64,000 nucleotides of DNA from NCBI GenBank assembly GCA_029168955.1, contig JAPDOI010000877.1, forward strand, positions 124,001-188,000, given 5' to 3'. The DNA is from Aplectana chamaeleonis. Taxonomy: Eukaryota > Nematoda > Chromadorea > Rhabditida > Cosmocercidae. Below are positions 20,583 through 35,207 of the stretch, piece by piece; within the stretch, counting starts at the first letter, position 1, and each line of letters opens with the position of its first letter. The notes beneath the pieces were generated by a model. It was not told the DNA's origin and did no database searches. It was given only the letters and a program-made list of their open reading frames with translations. A program made the translations under genes and the position numbers.

Positions 20583-22420
20583 TGCCAAAAAAGCAAAAAA
20601 AAAGTTGTGCAGCCCAGGTGCGCGCCAACTGAGTAGACCCCTCCAGCTGTGGGTCCTCTGGTGTTGAAGAATGCTTAACTATGCATTGCCCTTTTTCAGC
20701 AGATATTGACTCTTCCGGTGTTTCGCCCAACGTGTCAACAAACGACAGTCTTCTCTTTCCTGGAAGAGGACGATAATCAAAGTGTGTGGTCCACTAATTC
20801 TCCAAATAAGCAGGCCGGAAGCAAAATTCTTTAGATGTGACGGGCGAAACTGATCTTTGGATCTGCAAAGTGCTCTGGTAGTTCAATTGCAAGATGTTTC
20901 AGTTTTGATAAGTCCTTTTTTAACTATCAATCAAATTCGGTAGTCTTTTATATTTATCTCTCTCTCCCTGTACTTAGAGCGAATGGTTTGGTTGTTGAAT
21001 AATAGCTGTCTAGAGCATGTTGTTATCATTTTGACTAAACACCTTTATCTATTCAGTTTGAAATGTTTTTTTATGGACCAGCAGCTCTTTCATGCCTGTT
21101 GTTTATGAGTTTAGCTCATCTTCAGTGTTTTTAATGATCCTGTGTGAATTATTGTGATTTCTGGTGAATTTTTTGAAATTACCATTTTTTTCCAAGCCTT
21201 CTCCTACAGTTTTTCGTGCTACGCTGTGTAACTTCTCGCACTATACTATCGTCACAAAACCCACTTTAATATCTGGGGACAATGTTGTAAATCCGGGTGT
21301 CACCTCATCAGTGTTGGGGACAGACGGAAGCTTTGGGTGGTCTGGTTTGGTGAGTTGTGCTCCCTTTGGGCGCATAAATTATTGTTCACTTGGCCTACAG
21401 TCTCAGGCATATCTGGGGTGCTGAGACGCGAATCTCTTACGGTACCACCACTGGTTGGCGGACCCCCAAATAGGGCGGAGCGAGTGAAGTGCCGGCTCGG
21501 TCCCGCTCACCCAGCATTCAGCACAAGCTACTAGTCCTCTCAGACGCGGATACCGAAATCCAGAAAGGCGCCAATGAACTATCCAATGGCGCATTGATCG
21601 TCAGGCGTGTATTATAAATCGGTGCACAAATCACATCACTTTCTTGCACGAAATTGATTTTTTTACCATTTAAACGGTTGCAGCCGTTAACCTTCTTTGT
21701 CTATAATACGATTTCATTTGAAATTCTTTTCTCAACAATGTACCACGGTTGCCTTCTTTCGCCAGTTTTCTATCCGGTGGTTCTCTCCTCGATAACATAA
21801 AAGCCACTACGTCACTTGTTTTTCTTTGGTTCCGAACTCAGTCGAGAAAAATTCTTGTTTCCGTTCCTAATTTCAGTGTTTTTTCATTCAGAAAAAAATC
21901 TTTAGATTATTGTTGATTTGCACTGACACAGTACCTAGTTATGACTCATTCCTTTGTTTCTATGTTTTAGCAACCAATTATAGTTGTGCAATTCCGAAAA
22001 AAATGTCGAACAAGAATTTCAAACGAACAAAATTTGAAAAAAGTTCGTTCGACGGAATTTCGAACGAACGAAATTTGAAAAAAAAATTCCGATTGAACGA
22101 AGAAAAATTTCGGAAAATTTTTTCGAAAATCTCGTTCGTGTACATTTATACAAGCAATGTATCGTCCACTAAAGGACCCTGACTGCCGGATAGTTGTATT
22201 TATCCCCCACTATATATGTAGAACTTGGTGAGGAATCTGTATCTCCACCTTATTCCTGGCACACAATTTGTTCTCGTTCTCTGTCTTCACTGTACTGCTT
22301 CGTCGTCAAAATATTTTACGGCTTTTCGATTTGTCCTTTTTCGGAAAGAAGAGTATTTTAAATCAAACAATACTCTTTCCTCCCTTCAGTGCTCCTTTCT
22401 GATGAGACGACCCATCCACG
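20583..22420. other. Intergenic, no gene supported; one low-complexity patch
   Basis: Nothing protein-coding is convincing. At about 21990-22140 there is a patch made of CGAACGAA and AATTTCG motifs in both orientations. It resembles the subterminal motif arrays of the hAT elements described below, but no CAGGG terminus is visible. A TATA-like box (ATTATAAAT) near 21610 follows CCAAT-like motifs, without a gene behind it. Confidence 0.35.
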
Positions 22421-23306
22421 CAGAGGTTAGGGCAGGCTTGCGACCGGTCACCAGCAACGGGGTCGTAAAGATTTGGTAAATTTTTAACAAAAAAATCGAA
22501 GTTGGGGGGGGGGGGGTTCGTAAAATTCTTGAAAAAAGTGGGATTTATCTCCAGACCGCGACATATACACCATCTTCTCGCACTTTTCTGTGCTGAAAAA
22601 AAAACCGGTTCGCAACCTTGGGGAAAAATGAGGAAAATGTAAATTTTCGAACTCTGGAACAAGATCTGGAATCTACATTAAATTCTCCTTGATTTGATTT
22701 TCTTGGAGTCCGCATAACTCGCTACCTTTGCGGAGTTATTCATCATTGAAGCCAAACCCGTTGTGACCGGCGTTGAGCCCCAATTGCGACCCGGGGCTCA
22801 CGGTCGCAACGGATATTTTTCTTCGAAAGACTTTCATCTGAATTCTTTCTGGGACGATTCTGATTGTATAACAGTCTTGTGTAATAAAACAATCTAACAT
22901 CCATTGAGCGTCTTACGCTTTTTACATCATTTTGAATCCTCTATATTTAGCAATAAGTCCTGAGCAGAATAACGTATATGCTCTAATCCGTTAGGAGGGA
23001 AACAAAAGATTTTGAAAGTGATTTTCAATACTTTTTTGGGAGTTTTCTTCTGGTTTCTGAACCTATTTTGAGACTTTCTTTAGTGGACGAAATATCTTTC
23101 TATCAAAATTTAGCGTTGTATCTATACACATTTCTCTCGTTTTTACCAGCATTTTTGACTATCACGATTTCTGTTCTTTTCAGATGATAAACTCGTGATG
23201 TTCGCTTCCATGAAGATTTTGTCATCCTAGAGGGGGTCGTAAAAATTTTGGTCACCAGGGGTCGTAAAATTTTGTTCACCAGTCGCAAAGGCTCTGCTCA
23301 ACCCTG
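22421..23306. mobile_element. Non-autonomous hAT-like element, 886 bp
   Basis: The left end CAGAGGTTAGGGCAGGCTTG and the inverted right end CAGGGTTGAGCAGAGCCTTT share a core that continues into GCGACYGGT. Inside both ends lie GGGGTCGTAAAATTTT-like runs; a 13-14 G tract is at about 22504. Flanks CATCCACG (22413-22420) and CATCACGA (23307-23314) could be a decayed 8-bp duplication (one base lost). No transposase is present. Termini and target length point to the hAT superfamily. Confidence 0.55.
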
Positions 23307-23350
23307 CATCACGATTGCTGCTGATCTTCCGGAGACTTCTGTGTTTTTGC

Positions 23351-23982
23351 ATGGAGTTCAAGTGCAAATTAGGAAACTTTCCATTTAGAATTTGGCTTCG
23401 ACACCTCATGGGACTGGGTCAAGATGAGCTGAGAGAGGGACCTGTAGTATCGAGTGAAGAATTCAGAGGTAGATCTTTCTTTGCTACGCGACTTTCATGC
23501 ATTTCGCAATTCTTAAAAAATAACGTGCATTGTGAGTGAAATATTTTTCAGTGGCGATGCAACAGATTTTGGATTTACCAACTGATTTTTTCCGTAGGAA
23601 GGACGTTCAGGGATACGAATTCGATGGGAAGTGTATGAACGATTGGATACCAAACGCAGGTAAGTTGATAGCACTCTACTGAAGCCTGTGGTTGAATAGC
23701 TGTATTCATTTCCTAGTTGAATATTAAATGAATAAATCTTTTATCTCAGCGCCACGGAAAGCAGACCTTGTGCACGGCCGACACATCAAAAGATGGACGA
23801 TGGAGACATCTGCGTGGACGACAGAGATGTTTACGCGTGCAGACGTAGGAAGTTCAAGGCAGGCTTCTGGCGAGAAGGCGAAAAACTATGTAACAAAGCC
23901 CTCGCCTGCCAGTTGGTCGGATACTCAAGCGATGAAGAAGACTGGAGACTGGTCATTTTCTGGACCTTTCGAACCGGCGTAG
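23351..23982 (+). CDS. Candidate three-exon gene, unknown product
   Basis: Three segments join into one open frame of 152 codons: exon 23351-23468 (start MEFKCKLGNFPFRIWLRHLM, ending EEFR), exon 23552-23659 (LDLPTDFFRRKDVQGYEFDG) and exon 23750-23982. The splice signals are good: GAG|GTAGAT with TTTTTCAG, and GCAG|GTAAGT with TTTATCTCAG. The phases match at both junctions. Against it: the last exon has another open frame (23793-24089, starting MDDGDICVDDRDVYACRRRK) with more plausible codon use and regular cysteines, so the true frame may differ and the gene may have upstream exons or be broken. I recognise no family. Confidence 0.35.
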
Positions 23983-24089
23983 ACCGTTATGTCTGCTACC
24001 CGAGGATTCATCATTGCAGATTAACCCTGGGTTTGTGGATTTGGGTTGGGTATGGCGCCAGGATTAGCTTCAACTGCTTTTCGCGCTAA

Positions 24090-25149
24090 ACTCCAGCCCA
24101 AATCGAAAAAATCCAGGTGTGCGCAATGAGTGAATCCGGCTACTGGAGGTGTGCTCAGACGCTCAAACTGAGTTCGCTATTTTAGAAAACGCTCTATGAA
24201 CTTTCAAGTACACTAACACGTTTAGGAAACATGAAAAAAACCAGTCTCCGGTTCGTGCATTCAGCTTGAGCTCTCCAATGCGGTTGTTATCCATTGCTTT
24301 TTTAGCGCAAATGTTCTGGAAGTGTTTCCTGCTTGGTTCTTGTTGTTGTTATTGAACTTCGTCATTGGTTTGCGGCGTTTTCTCTTCTCTGCTGGTTGGG
24401 GCAGTTAACCATATTCCATTTTCATCTCATCTTTCTGCCTCCCGCAGAATGCGCGTTTTTAATCCCTGGGTCGCTACCGGTCTCATGACTACATTCTACA
24501 GTTATGTGAGAACAGATCGAGTGTAATAATAGTAGGTACCAGTGCAAAACATCCACTCATGCTTTTTTGTTCATCCACATTTGATGGTGAAAGACGAGTA
24601 TTTTGTTTAGTCAGTAAATTTCGTCTATGAATAATGACATTAGGATTTGCTTGTTTTTAGAAACGATTATGGTTGTTTGCTCTGAAGAACTATCGATAGT
24701 GTTTTTTCATTGTTGCTGATTGATTGAAAAACTTTCTCAATTATAGTGCATTAATAAAATCTAATAAAGAAACATTCCCAATAGTAAAACCCTAATAAAA
24801 TCAGCCTTCCACATAGTTTTGGTATCCAATAAACGACGAGAGAATAAGGTATAATCATGGGTAATTGCATACATGGCAAATTTAAAGTAAAGGAGCGTCC
24901 CAAAACGGAAAATTTGTGTGATGGTGCGCTAACCGCGAAATTTCATTCAGTTGATGGTGCGCGTCTCGGAACACTGCCAACGGTGAGCGCACCTCGACGC
25001 ACCCAGACGCGCGCAGGGAGCCACCGGCGGGTGATTCGGGCGCGTCTCGGCATCCCCGAGTGCCCGCAGGAGCTGACTGCGGGCTTCATTCACTGTGTCG
25101 CTATCCTGGCTCACATGTGGAGTTTACGACAGCTTTAGACATGCCCAGC
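24090..25149. other. Intergenic, no gene supported
   Basis: Only short ORFs are present (e.g. 24857-25138 plus, which becomes GC-rich and Arg-rich in its second half). No domain, repeat or RNA gene was identified. Confidence 0.35.
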
Positions 25150-25450
25150 GAAAGCAGATCGTATTGTTAGCATCTGCCAGACATCCATATTGAAATTGGT
25201 ATCCCTTCCCAAGCTGCTCGTTCCTGGAAGTTAGAAGCTCACGACGGGCCATTTCTGCAATACCTGTTGTGCCTTCCAAAGCGCGCAGAAATTTTCAGAA
25301 AGCATGGAAACGGTCCTCATAATCGTGTTTGGCGCCCCGGCTCAACCACCCTGAACAAAGTGACTCGAAGCTTCTCACCGGAAATTTATTCGCGGTGATG
25401 AACAAAGTTTGAGGCCCATCTACCGATTTACGAAGCTGGTGATTGATATG
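25150..25450. repeat. Fragment of the long-TIR element (third copy)
   Basis: 25195-25400 resembles the left part of the element at 40049-42622 and, inverted, of 43392-44515. Shared landmarks in order: a GAGCTGC-like block followed by TTCC, TGTGCCTTCCAAAGCG, AACGGTCCTCATAA, GGCGCCCC and CCACCCTGA. It is diverged and truncated; the right end could not be traced past about 25450. Confidence 0.5.
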
Positions 25451-27053
25451 CTTTTTTGTCCCTGGGCCTCATAGTATTTTCAAGTTTTCGGAAAGTTTGG
25501 CAACATTTGGGTTTCAGGGACAGCAGCATATCAGCGTCTCCAGGAACTTCGGCATAACACCATCTCTGCGGGTACATTTGGTGTCTAGTAAAGAGTTAGT
25601 TTATACTTCCGCTGCGGCGAGGTGGCGGCGCGGCACAGTGCAGTCCTACTGTATTGATCACGCGGTGAACGTTGCACGATCGATATTATAGGAATGCACT
25701 TTGTCGCGCCACTCGGCGGCGGAACTATAAACGACGCCATAGGCCTGTTCAAACTTCTCAAAGCCAGCGCGACGCGCGCAGGCGTGACGATTAGAGTATA
25801 GGGATCTACTGGGCAGGAGTTGGAAGCGACCGGCGGGTGGTTGATGAACGCGTCAATCACCAACACGCGGCGACGAAATGTTTTCGAACATTATCGTCGC
25901 GGCGTCGGTTCGTTGCCGCTCGCTGGCAGTGGCGCAAGGTCGTCGCGACGTCAAAACACTGCGGTACTCCCTCGTCGCCGTTCACGCTGCGTTGATCGCC
26001 CCACGTCACCGGAATGTGAGTCGACATCGCATTACTCCGGCGCTGTTCTTCGCTGCGAACAACAACGCCGCGACTTGAACCGCTTGCAGACCCCTTAGAT
26101 GGACCGACTTGACGCGGCACGCCCGCGCGGCACACACGCGTCACGCACACTCCGCCATGGCGGCGACGCACATACCGTCTTCCCCATAATTTGTTCGATT
26201 ACTCTAACATCAACTTCATTCCGGGTCGTCTGACCCCGCTCACTTAGCTATCCTCTGCTGCATTGGGCTCACGCTGTGATGATCACAGAAGGGTCCGCAG
26301 TTTTGGCGCACCTACAGAAGGTGGGGGCCGCGGCCACTGCCGATCACAATGTCACAAAATGGTTGATATTCAGCCGTTCAAAATTTTTCAAAAATAAATA
26401 AAATAAAATTATATCAGAAAATACATTGAGAAACAGCATGAAATATGAAAAATATGTAATCTTCTCTCACAAAATCATCAGATTTCTCAAAAGTTTTTTA
26501 TTGACCCGAAGATTGCGACAAACCTGGGAGAGCCCGCACGAAGTTTTGTGGCGGAGGGAGAGGAGCAGGGGCTGGGCACACGTCCCAGCTTGGCGAATCT
26601 GAATATGCACCCCCATAGCTCCCGGTAATTTTAGGAAACACCATATGCAGAAATCGAAATTGGCTGTTTTCCGAATAGTTAAAAAGCCATGATCTTGACC
26701 TCCTGATTTTTGATGAACAAGGAATATAAAAAAGTACTGAATAGAGAATATTCCGAAAATGGCAACAAAAAGGTAGTGTAATTTCTGAACTTTAAAACAA
26801 CCCCATGAGGTAGAAATTTGTTAGTATGACGGTAATTTATGACAAAAAAGATAAAACATTTTTCAATACAAAACAATTGAACAATTACCAACAATAGAAC
26901 TACTACTATCATAATAATTGATGTTTCCTGTCGAATGTTTTCATAAACCTATGAAGGATTAGTTAATCTGTGTTTGATTGATCTTGATGTGGAAATCAGA
27001 ACTATTTTGTGTCATGGAACAACGTTAGGATTCATGTGATTAGTAGGGAGTAG
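25451..27053. other. Intergenic, GC-rich then AT-rich, no gene supported
   Basis: 25580-26170 is GC-rich (many CGCG and GGCGAC words), producing overlapping ORFs on both strands (25820-26098, 25878-26078 plus; 25857-26171 minus) that I regard as compositional. 26340-26950 is AT-rich. Nothing is identifiable in either. Confidence 0.35.
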
Positions 27054-27941
27054 AAAACCCGAGTTTTACCCTCCTAGAATGCCGCAATCCCACTAAAAAT
27101 CGGCTTTCCGTGCGAGACGGTGTTGCTACGCAACTACTGGCACACACGGGAATGGACGCGCACACAATATTAATAAAAAATGTATTTTTATTACAGAACG
27201 GGGAGGAGAAAAGGATTGAAACTGGAAGAAATGGAAGATGGTAAAGGTAAGTCTATTCTGGATGTACCCATTTTAGAAATTTAATGTAAATAAACAAAGT
27301 TAGAGCTGGTGTAAATATTTATGCGTGACAAAGGTTCATTCAAACATGAACCTAGTTGATCGGAAACTAACATTAAGCTAGAGAGCAAAAAGGATATTGT
27401 TAGAAGAGGAGAATCTGGCGAACATTTTAGGTTCAATAGGATTAATTTTTAATGTGAGTTAAGGACCTTAAATCTCGTCCCAGTTTTACCCCGAAAACCG
27501 GGACAAAACTGGGACGAGTTTAAGGTCCTTGTATCACATCAGGAAATATCAAACCTATTAAAACCAAGGTGTTCTCCGATTCTCCTCTTTCTTTGAATGC
27601 TCTTACTTTTTATGTTCAATGCTGTTTCAACAGCTAGGTTCATTTGAATGAACCTGCTGTCGAATCCAAAGAACTCACCCCCGCTCCAACTTGGGGTTTT
27701 TTATTTACATTAGATTTCTATAATGGTCTTGATGAGTATCATGCCTCTGCCTTCTTCCATTTACTCCAGTTTCAGCCCTTTCTCTTTCGATTTCTGTAAA
27801 TAAATTACATTTTTAAATTAATATGTGTGTGCGCGTCTACTCCAGTGTGCGCGCTGTGTTGCGACGGACAGGCACCAGATCGCACGGCGAGGCGAATTTC
27901 AAGGGATTGCGGCTTTCCAGATTGCTATAACTCCGGGTTTT
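27054..27941. repeat. 0.9-kb imperfect palindrome
   Basis: Two arms of about 440 bp run inward from 27054 and 27941 and meet near 27495. At the centre AAGGACCTTAAATCTCGTCC faces GGACGAGTTTAAGGTCCTT. Further out, AAAGGTTCATTCAAACATGA faces AACAGGTTCATTTGAATGA, and at the edge AAAACCCGAG faces CTCCGGGTTTT. Identity is high near the centre and falls outward. The left arm contains a splice-acceptor-like TTTTATTACAG, a 51-nt purine-rich block and GTAAGT. The outer right arm overlaps a Cys-rich open exon (27846-28135) and the left arm carries its decayed inverted counterpart. The structure is an inverted gene-fragment duplication or a foldback element. Confidence 0.8.
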
Positions 27942-28135
27942 GCCTGGTTCCAAAGCCTATTCAGTGCACTTGCTTGTGTCTGCAGGGTACTGATAGCAGT
28001 TTTTACCATGATGAGAGACATGGGTACTTCTCAGGAAGGAAGGAGGACACGATCATTAACTTCTCTCACAAGACCTTGCAAAGTCGCAATTTTTCACCAT
28101 CGGATCTCTTCATAAGTCACATTATCATGAGCTAA
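27846..28135 (+). CDS. Possible terminal exon of a Cys-rich (EGF-like) protein
   Basis: After an acceptor-like CTACTCCAG, the frame reads CALCCDGQAPD, then DCGFPDCYNSGFCLVPK and QCTCLCLQG, and continues to a stop at 28133-28135. The spacing C-x4-C-x5-C-x7-C-x-C with C-x-N-x-G-x-C resembles the core of an EGF-like domain; a nematode Cys-stabilised antimicrobial-type peptide is an alternative. No upstream exon with a signal peptide was found. The inverted copy in the left palindrome arm (about 27054-27095) keeps the codons for DCG and NSGF but has a stop between them, so that copy is decayed. Could be a real exon or a remnant. Confidence 0.35.
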
Positions 28136-31101
<2,966 letters not shown>

Positions 31102-33637
31102 TCTGACTGACTGCGAAAAACTTATCTTCATATGATATGAATGAGAGTGAGACCCTGGGTTGCGAGAGCAATGTAGATAGCGTGAGGAAACTTCCCAAAC
31201 AAACCAAATGGCCGTGTTTCTGAGATGCATCTTTGAGGAGATGAGATGGTTTAGTCTGGTGATTATTAGTTCAATGGAGTGGATCGTGGTTGATCGAGTG
31301 GGTATTTTCACTGTTTTTACTCAGTGAATTATGACAATCGCTGCGTCCATTTCCTGTCGCCAGGTGGTATTCGCCAACAACCCCGCCGAGGAAGTCGAAG
31401 GGAAGCGGAAGAGGATGATACCGCGCGCGGCAGAGCAGCAGATCAACCCATCTCACACCATGTAAGATGGAAATACAAACTGTGCGGCATGTCGATATCA
31501 CTGCGAAAGATAAAAATTCCATCGCGAAGCAGCGACCTTCAACTATGCGATTCGGAAAAGTAACGATCGCGGGGAAGCCAAGGTGCTAAATTGCTCGGGA
31601 CGACGGCCGGCGACGCTTTTCCTTTATTTGATACGCGGTCGCCGTCATCCAAACGCCCGCTTTTTTAGTTCGCCGGCCAGCCGTATCTGTTTAGCCGCCG
31701 CCGACCTTTACCAGACGGCCCGCTATCGTATTTGTATTGAGCATCAAGCATGTCAAGCTGACCCCACGGCGGAGAAACGCCCCGCCTCGGTCCGCCTGCA
31801 ATCTGCGGTAGAACCACCCCTCCCGCGAATCACGGCAGAACCCCCCCCAGCCGTGGAGGCCCTATCCCCCAGCGGTCAAAAATATGCTGGCCTCCCGAGA
31901 GCGACAGGAATTACACCCTCCAGGGCCGGCAGTGGAATACCGGTGGGGACTCTGTTGAGATGAGGCGCCTTTTATAGCGGCTGTGCACATGATAACCACG
32001 TTACGACGTGATCCAGTCGTGATCATTATAAATTGTCTTTCCAACCGACCCAAGTGAAGATGGCGTGGCGGGTTTTGGCGGTTCATGGCGAGCCAATATC
32101 CGCGCTGCGTGTACGTCGCGTGATGCAGCATGGGTCGCCATGGCCGACAACCTCAGAATAAGGGGCGCCGGCCACCATTATCGGCATAGAGGGTTCGCCC
32201 GGTCGTCGTCCTGGGTACCTGGGTAGGCGAGAGGTGGTCGTGGAGCGCGCATTTTGTACTGAAATTTCACCTCATCTACCCTTCGGCTCCCCGGCGGGTT
32301 GATGGTGAATACGGCCCAGCTATGCGATTCGAAAAATTCCGGCGGTCGCGAGGAAGCCAAAGGGGGCGGGAGGTGGCCGTGGAGCGCGCACTTTGTGCGG
32401 AAATTTCAGCTCATGTCACATTCAGCTCCCGGCGGGTTGATGGCGGGTACGACCCCTTAATTTTTGTCATGGTTTTTGTAGTAGGAAAACTGCACGATCA
32501 GCCCCTTCCACAAAATCAGCGCAACTTTTCAGACAAACAAGTCATCGGATGAATATTTCTATCATAGCCTGCCTGATAACTTGTCTTCCGAAGAGATGGG
32601 CGAAACTTTCAAGAAAGAGCCCACACTGGTCTGTGGACGAAATATGAATCGAATGGATAAAATGCCATAATCGACTGGCTGTGACTCAGCTAATAGTAAG
32701 CCAACTTTGTTTATCAGACAGACCAATGTAGATGGAAGCAGAGAACTGAATGATTCTGTCCATGTTAAATGTCTGTTCATGAACTTGTGATGAGGGTCTA
32801 ATTTGCGCCTCATTACAAGTTAGCACAGGAAACACGAACATGTCCTCTGAGTGAGTTGTGGATATGTTAACGGAGTGTAACCTGAGTGAGACGAAGCCGA
32901 GCGATCGAGGCTTTTGCCATAGGGAGCAGTTTATATAGGTGCGTGTAATACCGCTTTTTCTTTGCGATTCTATATGGGTAACAATTGCGCCAAAGATATG
33001 CCTTCTTCCACGAAACACGCGAAAAGCGCCGCCCTCTTCATCACTAATCGACCATAGACCAACAGCCTTCCACGAAACGCATGCTATGATCAGCTCTAGT
33101 TCGTAATGAGCTACTGAGAATTCATTCCAACCTGCTCTTTTTCCAATTGGTAATTTTAATTCTCTATAAAAGCCGCCATAACCATCCGCCAAGGCCGATT
33201 TTCTATGTCACGTAATCGTAGTTTTGCAGTTTTCTGCATTCACTAATTTTGAAAGTTGAATTTTTCAGTATTTCTTTGGAAAAAAGTGTTAGGAGAATGT
33301 TCGAATTTAGTTTAGTATTCACAGCTCCAAGAGTCCCTTTAATGGGATATCATCTTTTCTAAAAAAACATGAAGATCATAGTTGGATCTGAGACACAGCT
33401 TTTTAAGTTTTAAGAGACTCTTGAAGCCTGATTTTCGAACTTTCACATCGAACATTTTTATAATTAGCTTAAGTCTAACGATAATAATATCGGTCCTTAG
33501 CTGTCATATTTGGGGTCAAGTCATGTTTTTTCGCAGTCCTCAAGATTTCCCCATGCTTTATGATCAGATATTTCTGGCTATTAAAATTCTAGCAAACTAT
33601 GATGAGGATTATGAAATCCATACTCAAAAGATCTGAT
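31102..33637. other. Actin intergenic region with GC-rich repeats
   Basis: Between the divergent actin copies. It should hold the promoter of copy A just above 31101, but I could not identify a specific element. 31540-32460 is GC-rich and contains the repeat listed at 32229. 32686-33192 is open on the minus strand (168 codons, reading YGGFYRELKLPIGKRAGWNE early on) without a domain I recognise. 33195-33637 is AT-rich. Confidence 0.4.
32229..32443. repeat. Two-copy tandem repeat, period about 140 bp
   Basis: 32229-32303 and 32369-32443 share GAGGTGG.CGTGGAGCGCGCA, GAAATTTCA.CTCAT and CCCGGCGGGTTGATGG. The spacer at 32321-32365 (CTATGCGATTCG...GAGGAAGCCAA) also matches 31544-31583, so at least part of a third unit lies about 780 bp upstream. 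Function unknown. Confidence 0.7.
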
Positions 33638-35091
33638 CAGGGATGTGCGGAATTTTCTGTTTTCTGTTTGCTGTTTTCTGCCCACTTTCGGTCATTTTTC
33701 TGTTTTCTGTAAAATTAGGCGAAAATTCGACAGAAAACAGAAAAAAGCTTGTCTGGAATTGCAATTTGTAGCAAATGCACTCTAGAGACAAGGGGCCGGA
33801 CTCATATACGGTTAACCCGTGGGTTTCGAAAGCCTCCTCTGCACTCTCTGCAGGTCCCTATAGTAAACTCGTTCATCTCGCTATGAAGGTTACCTGAGCT
33901 GGGGTGGTGTAGTGGCAAGAGGCGCTGCTGTTCGCACGACGCGTAAGGGTTCGATTCTCGCCCAGGAGTCAAGCAGATCTGATCTACTAACCCTACTGAG
34001 TTCTCACGTGGCACTAGATTCATGTAAGGGGAAGGATCTGGCTGGGAAGTCGGCTGACCCTCGCATGTCACTCTATAGGCTTGAAGAAAAGCATTGAAGC
34101 CTCTATAGAAATAGAAGTCAGCCAATGCACTGCAATATCCCAAAATAGATTAAAGAATCCTAACCTTCATGCTATCGTAAAGTGTTGCCCTTACCCAGAA
34201 GTTTACCGCTGATGAGACCCCTCAGGGTGGTTTGCCGTACTGTAATAACGCGAAAAAGCCTATTTTTATCGTATGATATCAATAATGAGCTTTTACGCTG
34301 CTTGATAACAATAATGATCCCGCTATTCAGATGCTAGCCCGGCTCTCGAGTTTGAATACTTTATACACGTGGGCAGAAACTCTCAGAATACTCTAGTGTC
34401 ACCGCTTTTGCTGAACGAGGTGAAGTTTACTAACTGTGCCATTCACGCAAATTCTAGCCTCGTATTTTATCACCATTTCCCAGCACAGAGATAATACAGA
34501 AATTTGGAGAAGACAGAAAGCGCAATGAAATTGATGATGGGGCCTGATGTGGCTTGTGAACCTGTCATAGAGTAAGAAGCGAACCTGCCATGTTGGAGCG
34601 AGCGACGCGCTGGGACATTTATACTCATGGCACACCCGCGTTACGGTACGCGTGACTCTAGAGCATTGAGGAGCAGTACGGTATACAGCCCAGCAATTAT
34701 CTCAACATTATAGATAAAATATGTACAATAGGAGGGCAAGTCCGCTCCTGACTAAATCTTTGTCCTCTTTTTGCACATATTGAGCTTCTGATCAAGTAAT
34801 CGTATTATTATTTTCTCAGGAGAAAAGAAGGTTAGAGGGACATTTCCGGACTCGTAATCTGCCTGCCTCTATCGGAAGTCTACATTTCTAACATCTGACC
34901 GCTATTGGCTTTCAGATATTGTGCAGAGAAGAACGATTCATCACGGAAAAGGAGTAAAAAACTTTGGTGCTGTAGAAAATCTCAAATACTGTTCGCTAAA
35001 CACTATTTATCAATTTTTGAATAATTTTTTCTGTTTTCTGTCAAACTGTATTTTCTATTTTCTGTTTACAAAAAAATTCCGCACATTCCTG
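33638..35091 (+). mobile_element. Non-autonomous hAT element, family A copy 1
   Basis: The left end is CAGGGATGTGCGGAATTTTC and the right end is its inverted near-copy (AATTCCGCACATTCCTG). Flanks GATCTGAT and CTTCTGAT (35092-35099) look like an 8-bp duplication with two changes. At the left, repeats of TTTTCTG are followed by the complementary CAGAAAA repeats, so the DNA could fold; at the right, TTTTCTG repeats run in the same direction. A second copy of the whole element, inverted, is at 40885-42392, and the two align over their full length apart from indels. No transposase ORF. It ends about 115 bp upstream of actin copy B. Confidence 0.85.
33901..33968 (+). ncRNA. tRNA-derived module inside hAT family A
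   Basis: An A-box TGGTGTAGTGG at 33905-33915 fits the consensus TRGYNNARNGG exactly, and a B-box GGTTCGATTCT at 33948-33958 fits GGTTCGANTCC in 10 of 11 positions; the starts are 43 nt apart, as in tRNA genes. No complete acceptor stem is formed, so this is not a tRNA gene. It is probably a SINE head or tRNA pseudogene captured by the element, since the homologous position in family A copy 2 (minus strand, about 42060-42125) has a decayed version. Confidence 0.6.
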
Positions 35092-35207
35092 CTTCTGATG
35101 TGCTCTGAATGTTTCCTTACACTCTTTCCCGTCTCTTTGCTCGTCTCATGAGCCAAGAATCTCCGATTTACTGATGCCATCTGGGTACAACTTTCAATGA
35201 AGTCAGA
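35092..35207. other. Short region upstream of actin copy B
   Basis: 116 bp between the hAT terminus and the first actin codons. It is too short for a normal promoter plus UTR, and no TATA or trans-splice signal was identified. If copy B is expressed, its regulatory DNA would lie in or beyond the hAT element. Confidence 0.4.

Noticed and set aside
23793..24089. Alternative frame of the last exon (Cys-containing) as a separate gene
   Set aside because: No start context or upstream exon in the right phase was found; recorded as an uncertainty of the exon model instead.
25820..26171. Several GC-rich ORFs on both strands
   Set aside because: Arg/Ser-rich translations in all frames reflect base composition.
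33901..33968. A functional tRNA gene
   Set aside because: A- and B-boxes are present, but no complete acceptor or anticodon stem can be drawn.
33802..34143. Minus-strand ORF of 113 codons
   Set aside because: It overlaps the tRNA-like module and conserved non-coding sequence of hAT family A; the homologous stretch in copy 2 is not open.
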